Notes under the pieces: model-generated
What the model was told of the DNA's origin: nothing
The model's database searches: none
What the model saw: the letters and a program-made list of their open reading frames with translations, nothing else
Made by a program: the position numbers and the translations under genes
Part shown: positions 1 through 6,232 of the stretch, one piece after another
Position numbering within the stretch: the stretch's first letter is position 1
Layout: every line of letters starts with the position of its first letter
Assembly (NCBI GenBank): GCA_030614485.1
Contig: JAUWTY010000073.1
Coordinates: 1-6,232, forward strand
Source: Methanosarcinales archaeon
Lineage (GTDB): Archaea; Halobacteriota; Methanosarcinia; Methanosarcinales; Methanocomedenaceae
DNA: 6,232 bases
Reading direction: 5' to 3'

Positions 1-1
1 T

Positions 2-682
2 CTTGAAGAAAAGTCTAAAGGTACTCATGAACTCTTTGCCCGGTTCGGTCATGAGGCTGTACTGGTTCCAACTATGAAGACTGCACCTGCCCAGAACCAG
101 GATTCATTGAACGGACTGTGTGCAAAAGTGGCTGGGGGAGATGTCCACTTCTTGACATTTTCAAGTACAATGGGCGTCAAATATTTCTTCGAGCAATGCA
201 AAAAGGTGCCTGATGGCATTGTCATGATAGCTGTTGGTCCAAAAACTGCCGATGCTGTCAGGGATAAGGGGTTCACCTGCGAGACCATTCGCTCATATTC
301 CTCTGACCACTTCGCATCCCACCTCGGGTCCCGCATCAAAGGTAAGACTGTGGGGTTGGTACGGCCTGATGTTACCAACCCGCAACTTGTGGAGTCGCTC
401 ACTTCACTGGGTGCACAGGTAGTCGAAGGCATAGCATACCGGCTTTTGCCATTAGGTCATGAATTTAATAAAATCTTGCCAGCTGTGGATGCCGTAATCT
501 TCACCAGCGGCAAGTCATTCACACTGGCAGGAGTAGCAGCTGAAGAACTGGACGGTAAAATTGTGGTAGCTATTGGTCCAAAATGTGCTGATGTCATGGA
601 AAGCCAGAGTGTCACACCTGACATAACCGGAAATGGTACACTGGAAGGTTGTTTAACAGCCCTGTCACATCATTCCAGATAG
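2..682 (+). CDS. hemD: Uroporphyrinogen-III synthase (partial, 5' end outside window)
   Basis: Cyclises hydroxymethylbilane with inversion of ring D to give uroporphyrinogen III, the cytoplasmic precursor of cobalamin, F430, siroheme and heme. The frame is open from base 2, giving 226 visible residues that end at TAG (680-682). The ATG at 74 is not taken as the start, because the 24 codons before it (an LEE...LFARFGHEAVLVPT segment) match the expected N-terminal region of the family; probably only some 10-20 residues are missing. The two-lobe pattern is visible. Counting from base 2, lobe motifs are LTFSSTMGV at about 51-59 and AVGPKTADA at 77-85, echoed by VIFTSGKSF at 165-173 and AIGPKCADV at 190-198. 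HemD is poorly conserved overall, so the call rests on these motifs and the length. It is convergent with the ferredoxin gene and overlaps it by 13 bp. The gene may belong to a tetrapyrrole operon extending left of the window. Confidence 0.85.
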   Translation, partial: LEEKSKGTHELFARFGHEAVLVPTMKTAPAQNQDSLNGLCAKVAGGDVHFLTFSSTMGVKYFFEQCKKVPDGIVMIAVGPKTADAVRDKGFTCETIRSYSSDHFASHLGSRIKGKTVGLVRPDVTNPQLVESLTSLGAQVVEGIAYRLLPLGHEFNKILPAVDAVIFTSGKSFTLAGVAAEELDGKIVVAIGPKCADVMESQSVTPDITGNGTLEGCLTALSHHSR

Positions 683-852
683 ACAAGTGCTTTGTTAGGG
701 CATATCTCGATACACTTGCCACACAGTGTGCATTTATCATAATCTATCCGGGCCTCACCATCCACCCGGTACAGGGCACCTGTTGGGCAGATATTATCAC
801 ACTTACCGCATTTGCGGCAGCTGTGAACCACTACATACCCGTCTTTTTCCAT
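670..852 (-). CDS. Small 2x[4Fe-4S] ferredoxin
   Basis: This 60-residue protein has two classical CX2CX2CX3CP cluster motifs: C12, C15, C18 and C22 followed by P23, then C41, C44, C47 and C51 followed by P52. That is the bacterial/clostridial-type 8Fe-8S ferredoxin fold, at its usual minimal length. It should act as a soluble low-potential electron carrier, or as a detached ferredoxin-like subunit; the partner enzyme cannot be told from the sequence. The ATG at 850-852 is the only sensible start, since the codon just upstream is a stop (TAA). No strong Shine-Dalgarno sequence is seen upstream, only a weak GATGG, so a short-leader or leaderless transcript is possible. The TGA stop (670-672) lies inside the convergent hemD gene. 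It is divergent from the TrmB-like regulator, with an operator-like cluster between them, which makes regulation by that protein plausible but unproven. Confidence 0.9.
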   Translation of the reverse strand: MEKDGYVVVHSCRKCGKCDNICPTGALYRVDGEARIDYDKCTLCGKCIEICPNKALVYLE

Positions 853-868
853 TTATACCATCAATAAA

Positions 869-877
869 CTATATATG
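869..877 (-). promoter_or_regulatory. Candidate TATA box of the ferredoxin gene
   Basis: On the minus strand CATATATAG lies 17-25 nt upstream of the ferredoxin ATG. Archaeal TATA boxes sit roughly 25 nt before the transcription start, so this would give a start at or very near the ATG, consistent with the weak ribosome binding site. The spacing is slightly short even for a leaderless transcript. TTGTATTTGG on the minus strand at 881-890 is an alternative. Confidence 0.25.
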
Positions 878-882
878 TGACC

Positions 883-922
883 AAATACAATGGTTTTGTA
901 CAAACTGTACAATATTGTATTT
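883..922. promoter_or_regulatory. Operator-like cluster of TTGTA/TACAA half-sites between divergent genes
   Basis: A perfect 9-bp inverted repeat, AAATACAAT (883-891) and ATTGTATTT (914-922), encloses 22 nt. Within or overlapping it are the palindromes TTTGTACAAA (895-904) and TACAATATTGTA (908-919), and TGTACAA is directly repeated at 897-903 and 906-912. Five TTGTA-type half-sites therefore fall within 34 bp, far more structure than a random A/T-rich gap would normally show. The cluster lies 30-70 nt upstream of the ferredoxin ATG and 48-87 nt upstream of the regulator ATG, so it can overlap both promoters. The arm's TTGTATTTAAC (915-925) may also serve as the TATA element of the regulator gene. 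Binding by the adjacent TrmB-like regulator is the simplest hypothesis. Confidence 0.55.
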
Positions 923-969
923 AACATTTACCACTAAACCGGACAATCAAATAATATCGAGGATAAAAA

Positions 970-1341
970 ATGCCCAGTTCAATACCTGAGATGATACATG
1001 GGAATTTCAATTGCAGTGATATTGCCAAATGCGTGCTGGGATTGAAAAACCTGGACCTTGATACATATCGTCTGCTGGTACAGGAAGGTCCCAGGACTGC
1101 GGAAGAACTCGGTGAATTATTACACAGGGAACGTAGTACTGCTTACCGGGCACTTCAAAATCTTATGTCGTGCGGATTGGTCTACCGGGAGACAAAGACA
1201 ATAGAAGGCGGTGGATATTTTTACATCTACAAGGCACTTGACCCTTGTAAGTTAAAGGACATGGTACAGGACAATATCAATGCCTGGCATGAGAAGATGA
1301 CTGCTCTGGCCCAGGATATTGAAAAAAATGTCCTGGAATAG
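970..1341 (+). CDS. TrmB/MarR-like winged-helix transcriptional regulator
   Basis: A 123-residue protein with a single N-terminal winged-helix domain. TAEELGELL (43-51) is the positioning helix, RSTAYRALQNLMSCGLV (55-71) the recognition helix, and residues 72-90, with a GGGYFYIYKAL stretch, form the beta wing. The ERSTAYRALQNL sequence is typical of TrmB-like regulators. The C-terminal sugar-binding domain of full TrmB is absent; residues 94-121 instead look like an amphipathic helix suited to dimerisation. Four cysteines (C15, C21, C68, C93) could sense redox state or metals, which is speculation. The start is well supported: GAGG at 959-962 lies 7 nt before ATG 970. It is divergent from the ferredoxin gene across the TTGTA cluster, which suggests autoregulation and control of the ferredoxin. 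Its last codons run into the 10-bp repeat array. The ligand and regulon are unknown. Confidence 0.8.
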   Translation: MPSSIPEMIHGNFNCSDIAKCVLGLKNLDLDTYRLLVQEGPRTAEELGELLHRERSTAYRALQNLMSCGLVYRETKTIEGGGYFYIYKALDPCKLKDMVQDNINAWHEKMTALAQDIEKNVLE

Positions 1342-1420
1342 CCCTGAATGGCCTTAAACAACCTTAAATAACGTTAAATAACCTTAAACAACTTTAGGCC
1401 GCTTCAAACAGCCTTAAACG
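1331..1420. repeat. 10-bp tandem repeat, consensus RCCTTAAAYA, about nine units
   Basis: Consecutive 10-bp units from 1331 are TCCTGGAATA, GCCCTGAATG, GCCTTAAACA, ACCTTAAATA, ACGTTAAATA, ACCTTAAACA, ACTTTAGGCC, GCTTCAAACA and GCCTTAAACG. The six best-matching units (1351-1390 and 1401-1420) differ from the consensus at no more than two positions; the first two and the seventh are degenerate. The array starts within the last codons of the TrmB-like gene, spans its TAG stop and fills almost the whole gap to convergent cobT. GGCCT (1350-1354) and AGGCC (1396-1400) could pair around the core, so it may also fold as a transcript-end hairpin. The TTAA core recurs once per helical turn, which could favour DNA bending or chromatin-protein binding. 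Confidence 0.75.
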
Positions 1421-1443
1421 ATGTGGCACAGTATTATTTATAC

Positions 1444-2472
1444 CTAAAACAACTGGTCACAGATTTCTTCTACCTTTTCCCTTAACTCCCGCTGACCGAT
1501 TCCCATCATACCTGCAGCAAACATTGCACCGCCGGCACCAACGCCTTCTTTTACTACACCTGACTCGTACATTCTAAGTCCCTGGTTCCTTGATTGGTCA
1601 AAACCCGGATCTACGATATGTGCTGCATATCCCAGTGTCGATACCGTATCCAGGAAACTGGCAGTCTCATCCTGTGCCACATATTTTGTGGTGGCAATGG
1701 ACACATTGTTTGTTATACCTAAAAGTTTAATAAGTGCCAGGACTGCCATCATCTGGGTGCCTCCTGCCAATACTGATGTAGTATCTTTTAACCCATCCAG
1801 AAGACCACATACACACGCCATCATGGGGTCACCGATACATTCTATAGCGCGCATAGGTTCATTTGACAGCCCCCCAAAAGAAATACCTGACCTATCAAGG
1901 GCTTGTGCCACTACCTGCTGTTTTATATCAACAGGATTTTGCAGGTGACTGCTGCTCACCCTGCCATCAATACCAATTGCCTGCAATACAGCCATGGCAG
2001 TAGTCGTGCCGCCAGGTACGCTTTCACCAATCACCACGAAGTCGGAAATGCGCCTTATCTGGCGTCCAAGTTCCAGTGAGTTGTCATATATCAGTCTTGC
2101 ATCCTGAACCGCATTGCCATTCCTGATGTCGCCGCCGGGTTTTGCGCCCACATCCAGCAGGGGTATCCGGGGACGTATGTGCAGACCACTGTTAATGAAC
2201 ATAAAAGGTATATCTGTAAGCTGCATGGCTGCACGTGTAATCACAGCAGGTGTCGGACTGTTGCCGGTCATGGGAGGTTCAGTATTGCAAATAGTCCTGC
2301 CAAATGTTACCAGTTCAGCATCCGCTGCCGGGGTATAGGCGATGACATCAGGTGACCTGCCTGCTGCTGAAATACCTGGGATCTTTGCAGTATCGGTATT
2401 TGAAAGGACACATAAAAATAAGGGACGTTCTGCGTTAAATGCTGGTGGTTCAGATGATATCCAGTGGTCCAT
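1444..2472 (-). CDS. cobT: Archaeal-type CobT: nicotinate mononucleotide-dependent phosphoribosyltransferase
   Basis: Transfers phosphoribose from nicotinate mononucleotide to the lower-ligand base, giving the alpha-riboside phosphate needed for the cobamide nucleotide loop. The 342 residues match the archaeal/cyanobacterial class (UPF0284, TIGR00303) rather than ordinary bacterial CobT. Visible landmarks are SNTDTAKIPGISAAGRSP (24-41), RPRIPLLDVGAKPGGDI (100-116), GESVPGGTTTAMAVLQ (149-164), LAGGTQMMAVLALI (235-248) and KEGVGAGGAMFAAG (308-321). The last recalls the EGxGA segment bearing the catalytic glutamate of bacterial CobT, so E309 is a candidate base by analogy only. It appears full length. 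The start ATG (2470-2472) has AGGA 6 nt upstream. It is transcribed alone: 202 bp separate it from the upstream minus-strand regulator, with a terminator and a TATA-like element between. Hence it is not clearly co-transcribed with other corrinoid genes. Confidence 0.9.
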   Translation of the reverse strand: MDHWISSEPPAFNAERPLFLCVLSNTDTAKIPGISAAGRSPDVIAYTPAADAELVTFGRTICNTEPPMTGNSPTPAVITRAAMQLTDIPFMFINSGLHIRPRIPLLDVGAKPGGDIRNGNAVQDARLIYDNSLELGRQIRRISDFVVIGESVPGGTTTAMAVLQAIGIDGRVSSSHLQNPVDIKQQVVAQALDRSGISFGGLSNEPMRAIECIGDPMMACVCGLLDGLKDTTSVLAGGTQMMAVLALIKLLGITNNVSIATTKYVAQDETASFLDTVSTLGYAAHIVDPGFDQSRNQGLRMYESGVVKEGVGAGGAMFAAGMMGIGQRELREKVEEICDQLF

Positions 2473-2493
2473 AAGGCATCCTGCGTTAAAAGT

Positions 2494-2516
2494 ATAGGTT
2501 GTTAGGATGAACCTAT
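2494..2516 (-). promoter_or_regulatory. 7-bp inverted repeat upstream of cobT
   Basis: ATAGGTT (2494-2500) and AACCTAT (2510-2516) are perfect inverted arms with a 9-nt spacer, located 22-44 nt before the cobT ATG. The TATA-like element at 2521-2540 predicts a transcription start near 2507, so the repeat would straddle it. It could act as an operator. It does not resemble a cobalamin riboswitch in size or content. Confidence 0.4.
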
Positions 2517-2520
2517 TTCA

Positions 2521-2540
2521 CGGATTATATTAAATATATT
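2521..2540 (-). promoter_or_regulatory. Candidate TATA box region of cobT
   Basis: Read on the minus strand this is AATATATTTAATATAATCCG, an A/T-only block 49-68 nt upstream of the cobT ATG. It could place a transcription start about 35 nt before the gene. The rest of the 202-bp gap holds a 10-bp palindrome TTTCCGGAAA (2567-2576) and no gene that I can see. Confidence 0.4.
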
Positions 2541-2629
2541 GCGTTTCGACCGGTTGCGATTTAACATTTCCGGAAAATCCTCCCTTTTGGTTGGATCTAC
2601 TTGAATATATACAGTTACAGTGTTTGTTT

Positions 2630-2674
2630 AAAAAAAATCATAATGTAAAGAACGGTCATAACATTCATTACATT
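2630..2674 (-). terminator. Candidate terminator of the winged-helix regulator gene
   Basis: Directly after the regulator's stop codon, on the minus strand, AATGTAA (2674-2668) can pair with TTACATT (2648-2642) across a 19-nt loop. A run of eight T follows (2637-2630). Archaeal termination depends mainly on the T-run, so that is the stronger part; the A/T-rich stem is weak. It would separate this gene's transcript from cobT. Confidence 0.4.
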
Positions 2675-3055
2675 TTATTTTTGAAAGTTGATACCTTTTA
2701 GCTTTTCAATATTAAACAGGGTTTTCTCAGCTTCCTTTTTGGTTTTTTCTTCAAGATGTAAAACGATTTCATTCATGGGAACAGCTAGTTTATAAACCTT
2801 CATAGGCCTACCCTTGCCTTCTTTTTTAATCTCCCTCTCTTCCAGCCATCCATAGGTCCTCAATTCCCGCATGGCAATGCTTACTTCGGGCTGCCTGAGC
2901 TCTGAACCCAGTTCAAGGTCTTTTGATGTTGCTTCATCGACATTTGCAAGATAAGCGAGTGTTGAAGCTACGTTACGCGATATGTTAAGGTTGCGCAGAA
3001 TGTCAATAAATTCAAGGTCATGGTCATCGAAAACTCTCATTTCTGAATGTCTCAT
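2675..3055 (-). CDS. Winged-helix transcriptional regulator (ArsR/TrmB/MarR-like, archaeal)
   Basis: A 126-residue DNA-binding protein of a type I associate with methanogens and haloarchaea. The order is an N-terminal helix FDDHDLEFIDILRNLNISRN, helix DEATSKDLELG (about 40-50), recognition helix RQPEVSIAMRELRTYGWL (54-71), a basic wing with KKEGKGRPMKVYKL (77-90), and a charged C-terminal helix (95-120) likely used for dimerisation. QPEVSIAMRELR followed by GKGRPMKVY is the recognisable signature. I chose ATG 3053-3055 because GTGAT (3060-3064) lies 4 nt upstream as a plausible Shine-Dalgarno sequence. A GTG start at 3064 (129 residues) and ATG 3040 (121 residues) are alternatives. It is divergent from polC and shares an A/T-rich promoter region of about 200 bp with it. 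No ligand-binding domain is seen; target genes are unknown. Confidence 0.8.
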   Translation of the reverse strand: MRHSEMRVFDDHDLEFIDILRNLNISRNVASTLAYLANVDEATSKDLELGSELRQPEVSIAMRELRTYGWLEEREIKKEGKGRPMKVYKLAVPMNEIVLHLEEKTKKEAEKTLFNIEKLKGINFQK

Positions 3056-3097
3056 AAATATCACATCTTTTTATTGTTTTACTTACATATTTTAGTT

Positions 3098-3107
3098 ATA
3101 ATATAAA
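3098..3107 (-). promoter_or_regulatory. Candidate TATA box of the winged-helix regulator gene
   Basis: The minus strand reads TTTATATTAT within a longer A/T stretch, 43-52 nt upstream of the preferred ATG (3055). This would give a leader of about 20-25 nt carrying the GTGAT ribosome-binding sequence. Nearby the plus strand carries TTAATTC twice (3111-3117 and 3130-3136) and the near-palindrome TACTTTAAGTA (3141-3151), possible regulator sites of low certainty. Confidence 0.35.
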
Positions 3108-3173
3108 TAGTTAATTCGAATAATAATATTTAATTCAAGTTACTTTAAGTAGCCTATCTAATTTAACAGTTTT

Positions 3174-3207
3174 GTTATATATTTCCTTAGTATTATATCT
3201 CATAATA
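3174..3207 (+). promoter_or_regulatory. Candidate promoter region of polC
   Basis: Two TATA-like elements are present: GTTATATATTT (3174-3184) and TTATATCT (3193-3200). The second is flanked by inverted arms TATTAT (3191-3196) and ATAATA (3202-3207). The first would start transcription near 3205. The second would start it near 3220, almost exactly at the ATG of the small upstream ORF. The region is so A/T-rich that exact assignment is uncertain. Confidence 0.35.
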
Positions 3208-3221
3208 TACTATTATTTAAC

Positions 3222-3260
3222 ATGAAATCAATTCCTCATACTGAAAAGAGGTCCTCATGA
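3222..3260 (+). other. Twelve-codon upstream ORF overlapping the polC start (ATGA)
   Basis: ATG at 3222 opens a 12-codon frame, [12 protein letters not shown], whose TGA (3258-3260) overlaps the polC ATG (3257-3259) as ATGA, the arrangement typical of translational coupling. It has no Shine-Dalgarno sequence of its own. It could be read as a leaderless start if transcription begins near 3220, as one TATA candidate predicts. The polC ribosome-binding site lies inside it. It may be chance; translation is unproven. Confidence 0.3.
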
Positions 3261-6232
3261 AAAAAATAGCTGCAAGCCAAAGTATGCAAGAATACTTCAC
3301 GTTAATGGAATCTAAACTCAATTCTGCCATTGAGATTGCAGCAAAGGCCAGAAGTAAAGGACTTGACCCCCAACCCAATATTGAGATACCCCTGGCCCAG
3401 GACCTTGCAGACAGGGTGGAAAAACTTATCGGCATTGAGGGAGTGGCGCCGCGTATCAGGGAACTGGAAAAGGATATGAGCCGGGAAGAGGCAGCATTGC
3501 ATATTGGTGTGGATGTGGCTACCGGCAAGGTGCAGCCCTTTGACTCTGAGACCCAGGCCCTGGATGCCGCTGTCAGGGTATCGGTGGCGATGCTTACCGA
3601 AGGCGTGGTGGCGGCACCCATTGAAGGTATTGACCGGGTGGATATCGAAACCAATGCTGATGGTTCAAGATTTGTAAGGATATATTATGCTGGCCCCATC
3701 AGGAGTGCAGGCGGTACTGCACAGGCACTTTCGGTACTGGTTGCCGATTTTGTCAGGAGAAGCATGGATATTGGCAGGTACATACCCACCAAGAACGAAG
3801 TTGACAGGTATGTGGAAGAAGTACAGTTATACAGACGTGTAGCAAGCCTGCAATATACTCCGAGTGAGGAAGAGATTCGACTTATTGTGGAAAACTGTCC
3901 CGTATGTATAGACGGGGAACCCACCGAGGATGCGGAAGTGGATGGTCACAGGGACCTGCCCCGAATCCCCACAAACAGGGTTAGGGGGGGGATGTGTCTG
4001 GTTATGGCCGAAGGCCTGGCCTTAAAAGCGCCGAAAATAAAAAAACATGTGACCAACCTCAAACTGGACGGCTGGGACTGGCTGGATACGTTCATTAGTG
4101 GCGGAAAAAAAGACGATGACGCAGATGATAAAGACGGTGTGAAGGTCAAACCCAAGGACAAGTACCTGCAAGACCTGATTGCTGGCAGGCCCGTGTTTTC
4201 ATATCCATCCAGGCCAGGAGGTTTCAGGCTCAGGTATGGACGCAGCAGGAACACCAGCTTTGCGGGCGGAGGTACCAGCCCCGCCACCATGGTACTGATG
4301 GATGATTTCCTGGCAGCTGGCACCCAGATTAAAGTGGAACGACCGGGCAAGGCGCTGGGCATAGCTCCCGTGGACAGTCTGGAAGGTCCGACTGTACGGC
4401 TGTTCAATGGTAATGTGCTCAGGGTGGATTCCATGGAACAGGCTCATCAGGTCAGGAGTTCCATATCCCAGATACTGGACATTGGCGAGTTGCTGATAAA
4501 CTACGGAGATTTTCTAGAGAACAATCACTTGCTGGTGCCCTCAGCATACTGTTTTGAATGGTGGATACAGGAACTGGAGACGGCGGCTGTAAAGATGGGT
4601 AATGACATACCGTATGAAGAATCAGAACTTACCAAACCTTCCGGCGCTATGGCACTGGAGTTATCTGATAAATTTCAGGTCCCGCTTCATCCCCAATACA
4701 CCTATCTATGGCATGATGTCACCTCACAGGATATTCTCACACTTTCAACCTATGTAGAGCACAACGCAACATATGAAAACGCAGAACTGGTACTTCCAGT
4801 CGATAGCGCTATTAAGCACATACTGGAAATACTGCTTGTCCAGCACAGTGTACACGATAACAGGGTCCATATCGACCAGGCAGGACCGCTGGTTCGGTGC
4901 CTGGGTCTTGACGATTCCCTGCATCGCGTCAGGAATGCTTCCGTAGATGAGAAGCCTGACCCAATGGACATGGTAAACCACCTTAGCCAGCTCACCATCA
5001 GGATGCGGGCACCGTACCGTATCGGTTCCAGAATGGGCAGGCCTGAAAAATCTGATAAGCGTGAGATGAAACCTGCCCCGAACTTGCTGTTCCCTGTGGG
5101 TGAAGCAGGAGGGCGCAAACGCTCTATGATAGAAGCAAAGAACTATTCCAAATCATTCAAAGAAAACGTGGGCACATTTGAAGTGGAAATAGATACCAGG
5201 GCATGTACCAGATGCGGAGCGGCAACCTTCAGGCGTTTTTGCTCCGATTGCGGCGGGCCCACCCGGGCAAAATTACATTGTCCGGCATGTAATATTGAGG
5301 TGGGTGAGCCGATATGTCCCAAATGTGGACTTGAGACCACCTCTGCTGATAAACTTACTATTAATTTCAAGGATGAATATCTCAAAGCATTTGAAAATAT
5401 CGGTGAGCGGGATAACCTGGCCAGTTTTAAGGGTGTGCAAGGACTGATATCTAAAAACAAGACACCAGAACCCATTGAAAAAGGGATTCTGCGCGCCAGG
5501 CACGAGGTGGTCACCTTCAAGGACGGTACAGTGCGTTATGATATGTCAGACCTGCCCCTTACCCATATAAGACCCGCTGAGATTGGTACTGATGTGCAGA
5601 CCATGCACCGGCTTGGATACACGGTTGATATGGATGGAAAAGAACTCGTGGACCCCTCGCAGGTTGTGGAACTGAATGTGCAGGATTTGGTAGTATCCCA
5701 TCACTGCGGTGAATATCTGCTAAAAGCTGCCTGTTTCATTGATGATCTGCTTGTGAAATACTATGGTCTTGAACCATACTACAATGCCAGCACAGTGAAC
5801 GATTTGGTCGGAACATTGCTCATAGGGCTGGCACCCCATACTTCCGCAGGTGTACTGGGGCGGCTGGTAGGTTTTACCAGGGCTTCGGTGGGCTGGGCAC
5901 ATCCTTTCTTCCATGCAGCCAAACGCCGCAACTGCGACGGTGACGAGGACTGTGTTATGCTGCTGATGGACGGACTGTTGAACTTCTCACGCTCGTACCT
6001 GCCAGATAAACGGGGGGGCCAGATGGATGCACCGCTGGTACTCACTACCCGCATTGACCCCAGTGAAGTGGACAAGGAAGCCCATAATATTGATGTACTA
6101 CGCCGCTATCCCCTTGAGTTCTATGAAGCCACCCTGCAGTATGTTAATCCAAAGGACCTGGAAAAGGTCATGGATACCGTAACTGGCAGGCTGGGTACGC
6201 CCGGACAATATGATGGCTGGGGTTTTACCCAT
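3257..6232 (+). CDS. polC: DNA polymerase D (Pol II) large subunit DP2 (partial, 3' end outside window)
   Basis: Catalytic large subunit (DP2, also polD2) of the archaeal replicative family-D polymerase, which pairs with the exonuclease subunit DP1. The frame is uninterrupted for 992 codons to the window edge; DP2 is usually about 1,100-1,300 residues, so the C-terminal end, including any PCNA-binding tail, is missing. Landmarks are [11 protein letters not shown] (144-154), ENCPVC (212-217), NRVRGGM near 240, an acidic low-complexity linker around 280-295, and four CX2C pairs (650/653, 662/665, 675/678, 687/690) forming zinc-ribbon-like sites. The catalytic motif NCDGDED has N892, D894 and D896, matching the catalytic aspartates known in Pyrococcus DP2. 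The start is well supported by GAGGT at 3248-3252, 4 nt before the ATG. No intein appears in the visible part. It is divergent from the small winged-helix gene. Confidence 0.97.
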   Translation, partial: MKKIAASQSMQEYFTLMESKLNSAIEIAAKARSKGLDPQPNIEIPLAQDLADRVEKLIGIEGVAPRIRELEKDMSREEAALHIGVDVATGKVQPFDSETQALDAAVRVSVAMLTEGVVAAPIEGIDRVDIETNADGSRFVRIYYAGPIRSAGGTAQALSVLVADFVRRSMDIGRYIPTKNEVDRYVEEVQLYRRVASLQYTPSEEEIRLIVENCPVCIDGEPTEDAEVDGHRDLPRIPTNRVRGGMCLVMAEGLALKAPKIKKHVTNLKLDGWDWLDTFISGGKKDDDADDKDGVKVKPKDKYLQDLIAGRPVFSYPSRPGGFRLRYGRSRNTSFAGGGTSPATMVLMDDFLAAGTQIKVERPGKALGIAPVDSLEGPTVRLFNGNVLRVDSMEQAHQVRSSISQILDIGELLINYGDFLENNHLLVPSAYCFEWWIQELETAAVKMGNDIPYEESELTKPSGAMALELSDKFQVPLHPQYTYLWHDVTSQDILTLSTYVEHNATYENAELVLPVDSAIKHILEILLVQHSVHDNRVHIDQAGPLVRCLGLDDSLHRVRNASVDEKPDPMDMVNHLSQLTIRMRAPYRIGSRMGRPEKSDKREMKPAPNLLFPVGEAGGRKRSMIEAKNYSKSFKENVGTFEVEIDTRACTRCGAATFRRFCSDCGGPTRAKLHCPACNIEVGEPICPKCGLETTSADKLTINFKDEYLKAFENIGERDNLASFKGVQGLISKNKTPEPIEKGILRARHEVVTFKDGTVRYDMSDLPLTHIRPAEIGTDVQTMHRLGYTVDMDGKELVDPSQVVELNVQDLVVSHHCGEYLLKAACFIDDLLVKYYGLEPYYNASTVNDLVGTLLIGLAPHTSAGVLGRLVGFTRASVGWAHPFFHAAKRRNCDGDEDCVMLLMDGLLNFSRSYLPDKRGGQMDAPLVLTTRIDPSEVDKEAHNIDVLRRYPLEFYEATLQYVNPKDLEKVMDTVTGRLGTPGQYDGWGFTH

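Noticed and set aside
74..76. ATG as the hemD start
   Set aside because: The reading frame continues upstream to the window edge with 24 codons that fit the HemD N-terminal region, so the gene starts before the window.
49..432. Minus-strand 127-codon ORF opposite hemD
   Set aside because: It lies entirely antisense to hemD, whose family motifs are clear, and its composition shows no recognisable domain.
649..989. Plus-strand ORFs across the ferredoxin gene
   Set aside because: They are shadows of the ferredoxin, whose eight cysteines in two cluster motifs settle the coding strand.
1331..1420. CRISPR array
   Set aside because: The units are 10 bp and directly contiguous, with no unique spacers and no cas genes nearby.
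1688..2338. Plus-strand ORFs of 74 and 86 codons inside cobT
   Set aside because: They are antisense to conserved CobT motifs and have no domain of their own.
2473..2674. Cobalamin riboswitch upstream of cobT
   Set aside because: The leader is too short and A/T-rich, and I could not find a B12-box-like sequence or multi-stem fold; only one 7-bp inverted repeat is visible.
5930..5950. Intein at the DP2 catalytic motif
   Set aside because: Inteins occur in some archaeal DP2 proteins, but the NCDGDED motif and its flanks are continuous here and no intein-like segment appears in the visible 992 residues.
3217..6075. Many minus-strand ORFs opposite polC
   Set aside because: The plus strand is one uninterrupted 992-codon DP2 frame with catalytic and zinc-binding motifs. 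It has no closing stop in the window, so only its shadows appear as closed ORFs.

Overview
The window looks like chromosomal DNA from a euryarchaeon, most likely a methanogen or methane-oxidising relative in the Methanosarcinales/ANME neighbourhood. The evidence is a family-D DNA polymerase large subunit, an archaeal-type (UPF0284/TIGR00303) CobT, short TrmB/MarR-like winged-helix regulators, TATA-box-like promoters, and A/T-rich gaps between moderately GC-balanced genes. The lineage is inferred from protein resemblance; no search was run.

Layout from left to right. (1) The end of a uroporphyrinogen-III synthase gene (hemD, +), whose first codons lie before the window. (2) A 60-residue 2x[4Fe-4S] ferredoxin gene (-), convergent with hemD and overlapping its 3' end by 13 bp. 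(3) A 117-bp divergent gap with an unusually dense cluster of TTGTA/TACAA half-sites. (4) A 123-residue TrmB-like regulator (+). (5) A 10-bp tandem repeat, RCCTTAAAYA, filling the gap before the convergent cobT. (6) cobT (-), with its own promoter region and a 7-bp inverted repeat upstream. (7) A second small winged-helix regulator (-), followed by a stem-loop and T8 terminator candidate. (8) A very A/T-rich divergent promoter region containing a 12-codon upstream ORF whose stop overlaps the next start codon as ATGA. (9) The first 992 codons of the DNA polymerase D large subunit (polC/DP2, +), which is open to the window's right edge.

How the genes relate. HemD makes the uroporphyrinogen III precursor of cobalamin, F430 and siroheme, and CobT activates the lower ligand base of cobamides. 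Both therefore belong to tetrapyrrole/corrinoid supply, although they are not in one operon. Each regulator gene is divergent from a neighbour: the TrmB-like one from the ferredoxin gene, and the other from polC. Each may act on its shared intergenic region, but that is inference from layout. The coding content is mostly familiar housekeeping. The less ordinary signals are non-coding: the operator-like cluster at 883-922, the 10-bp repeat at 1331-1420, the cobT inverted repeat and the polC upstream ORF. I did not find a convincing new multi-gene system.
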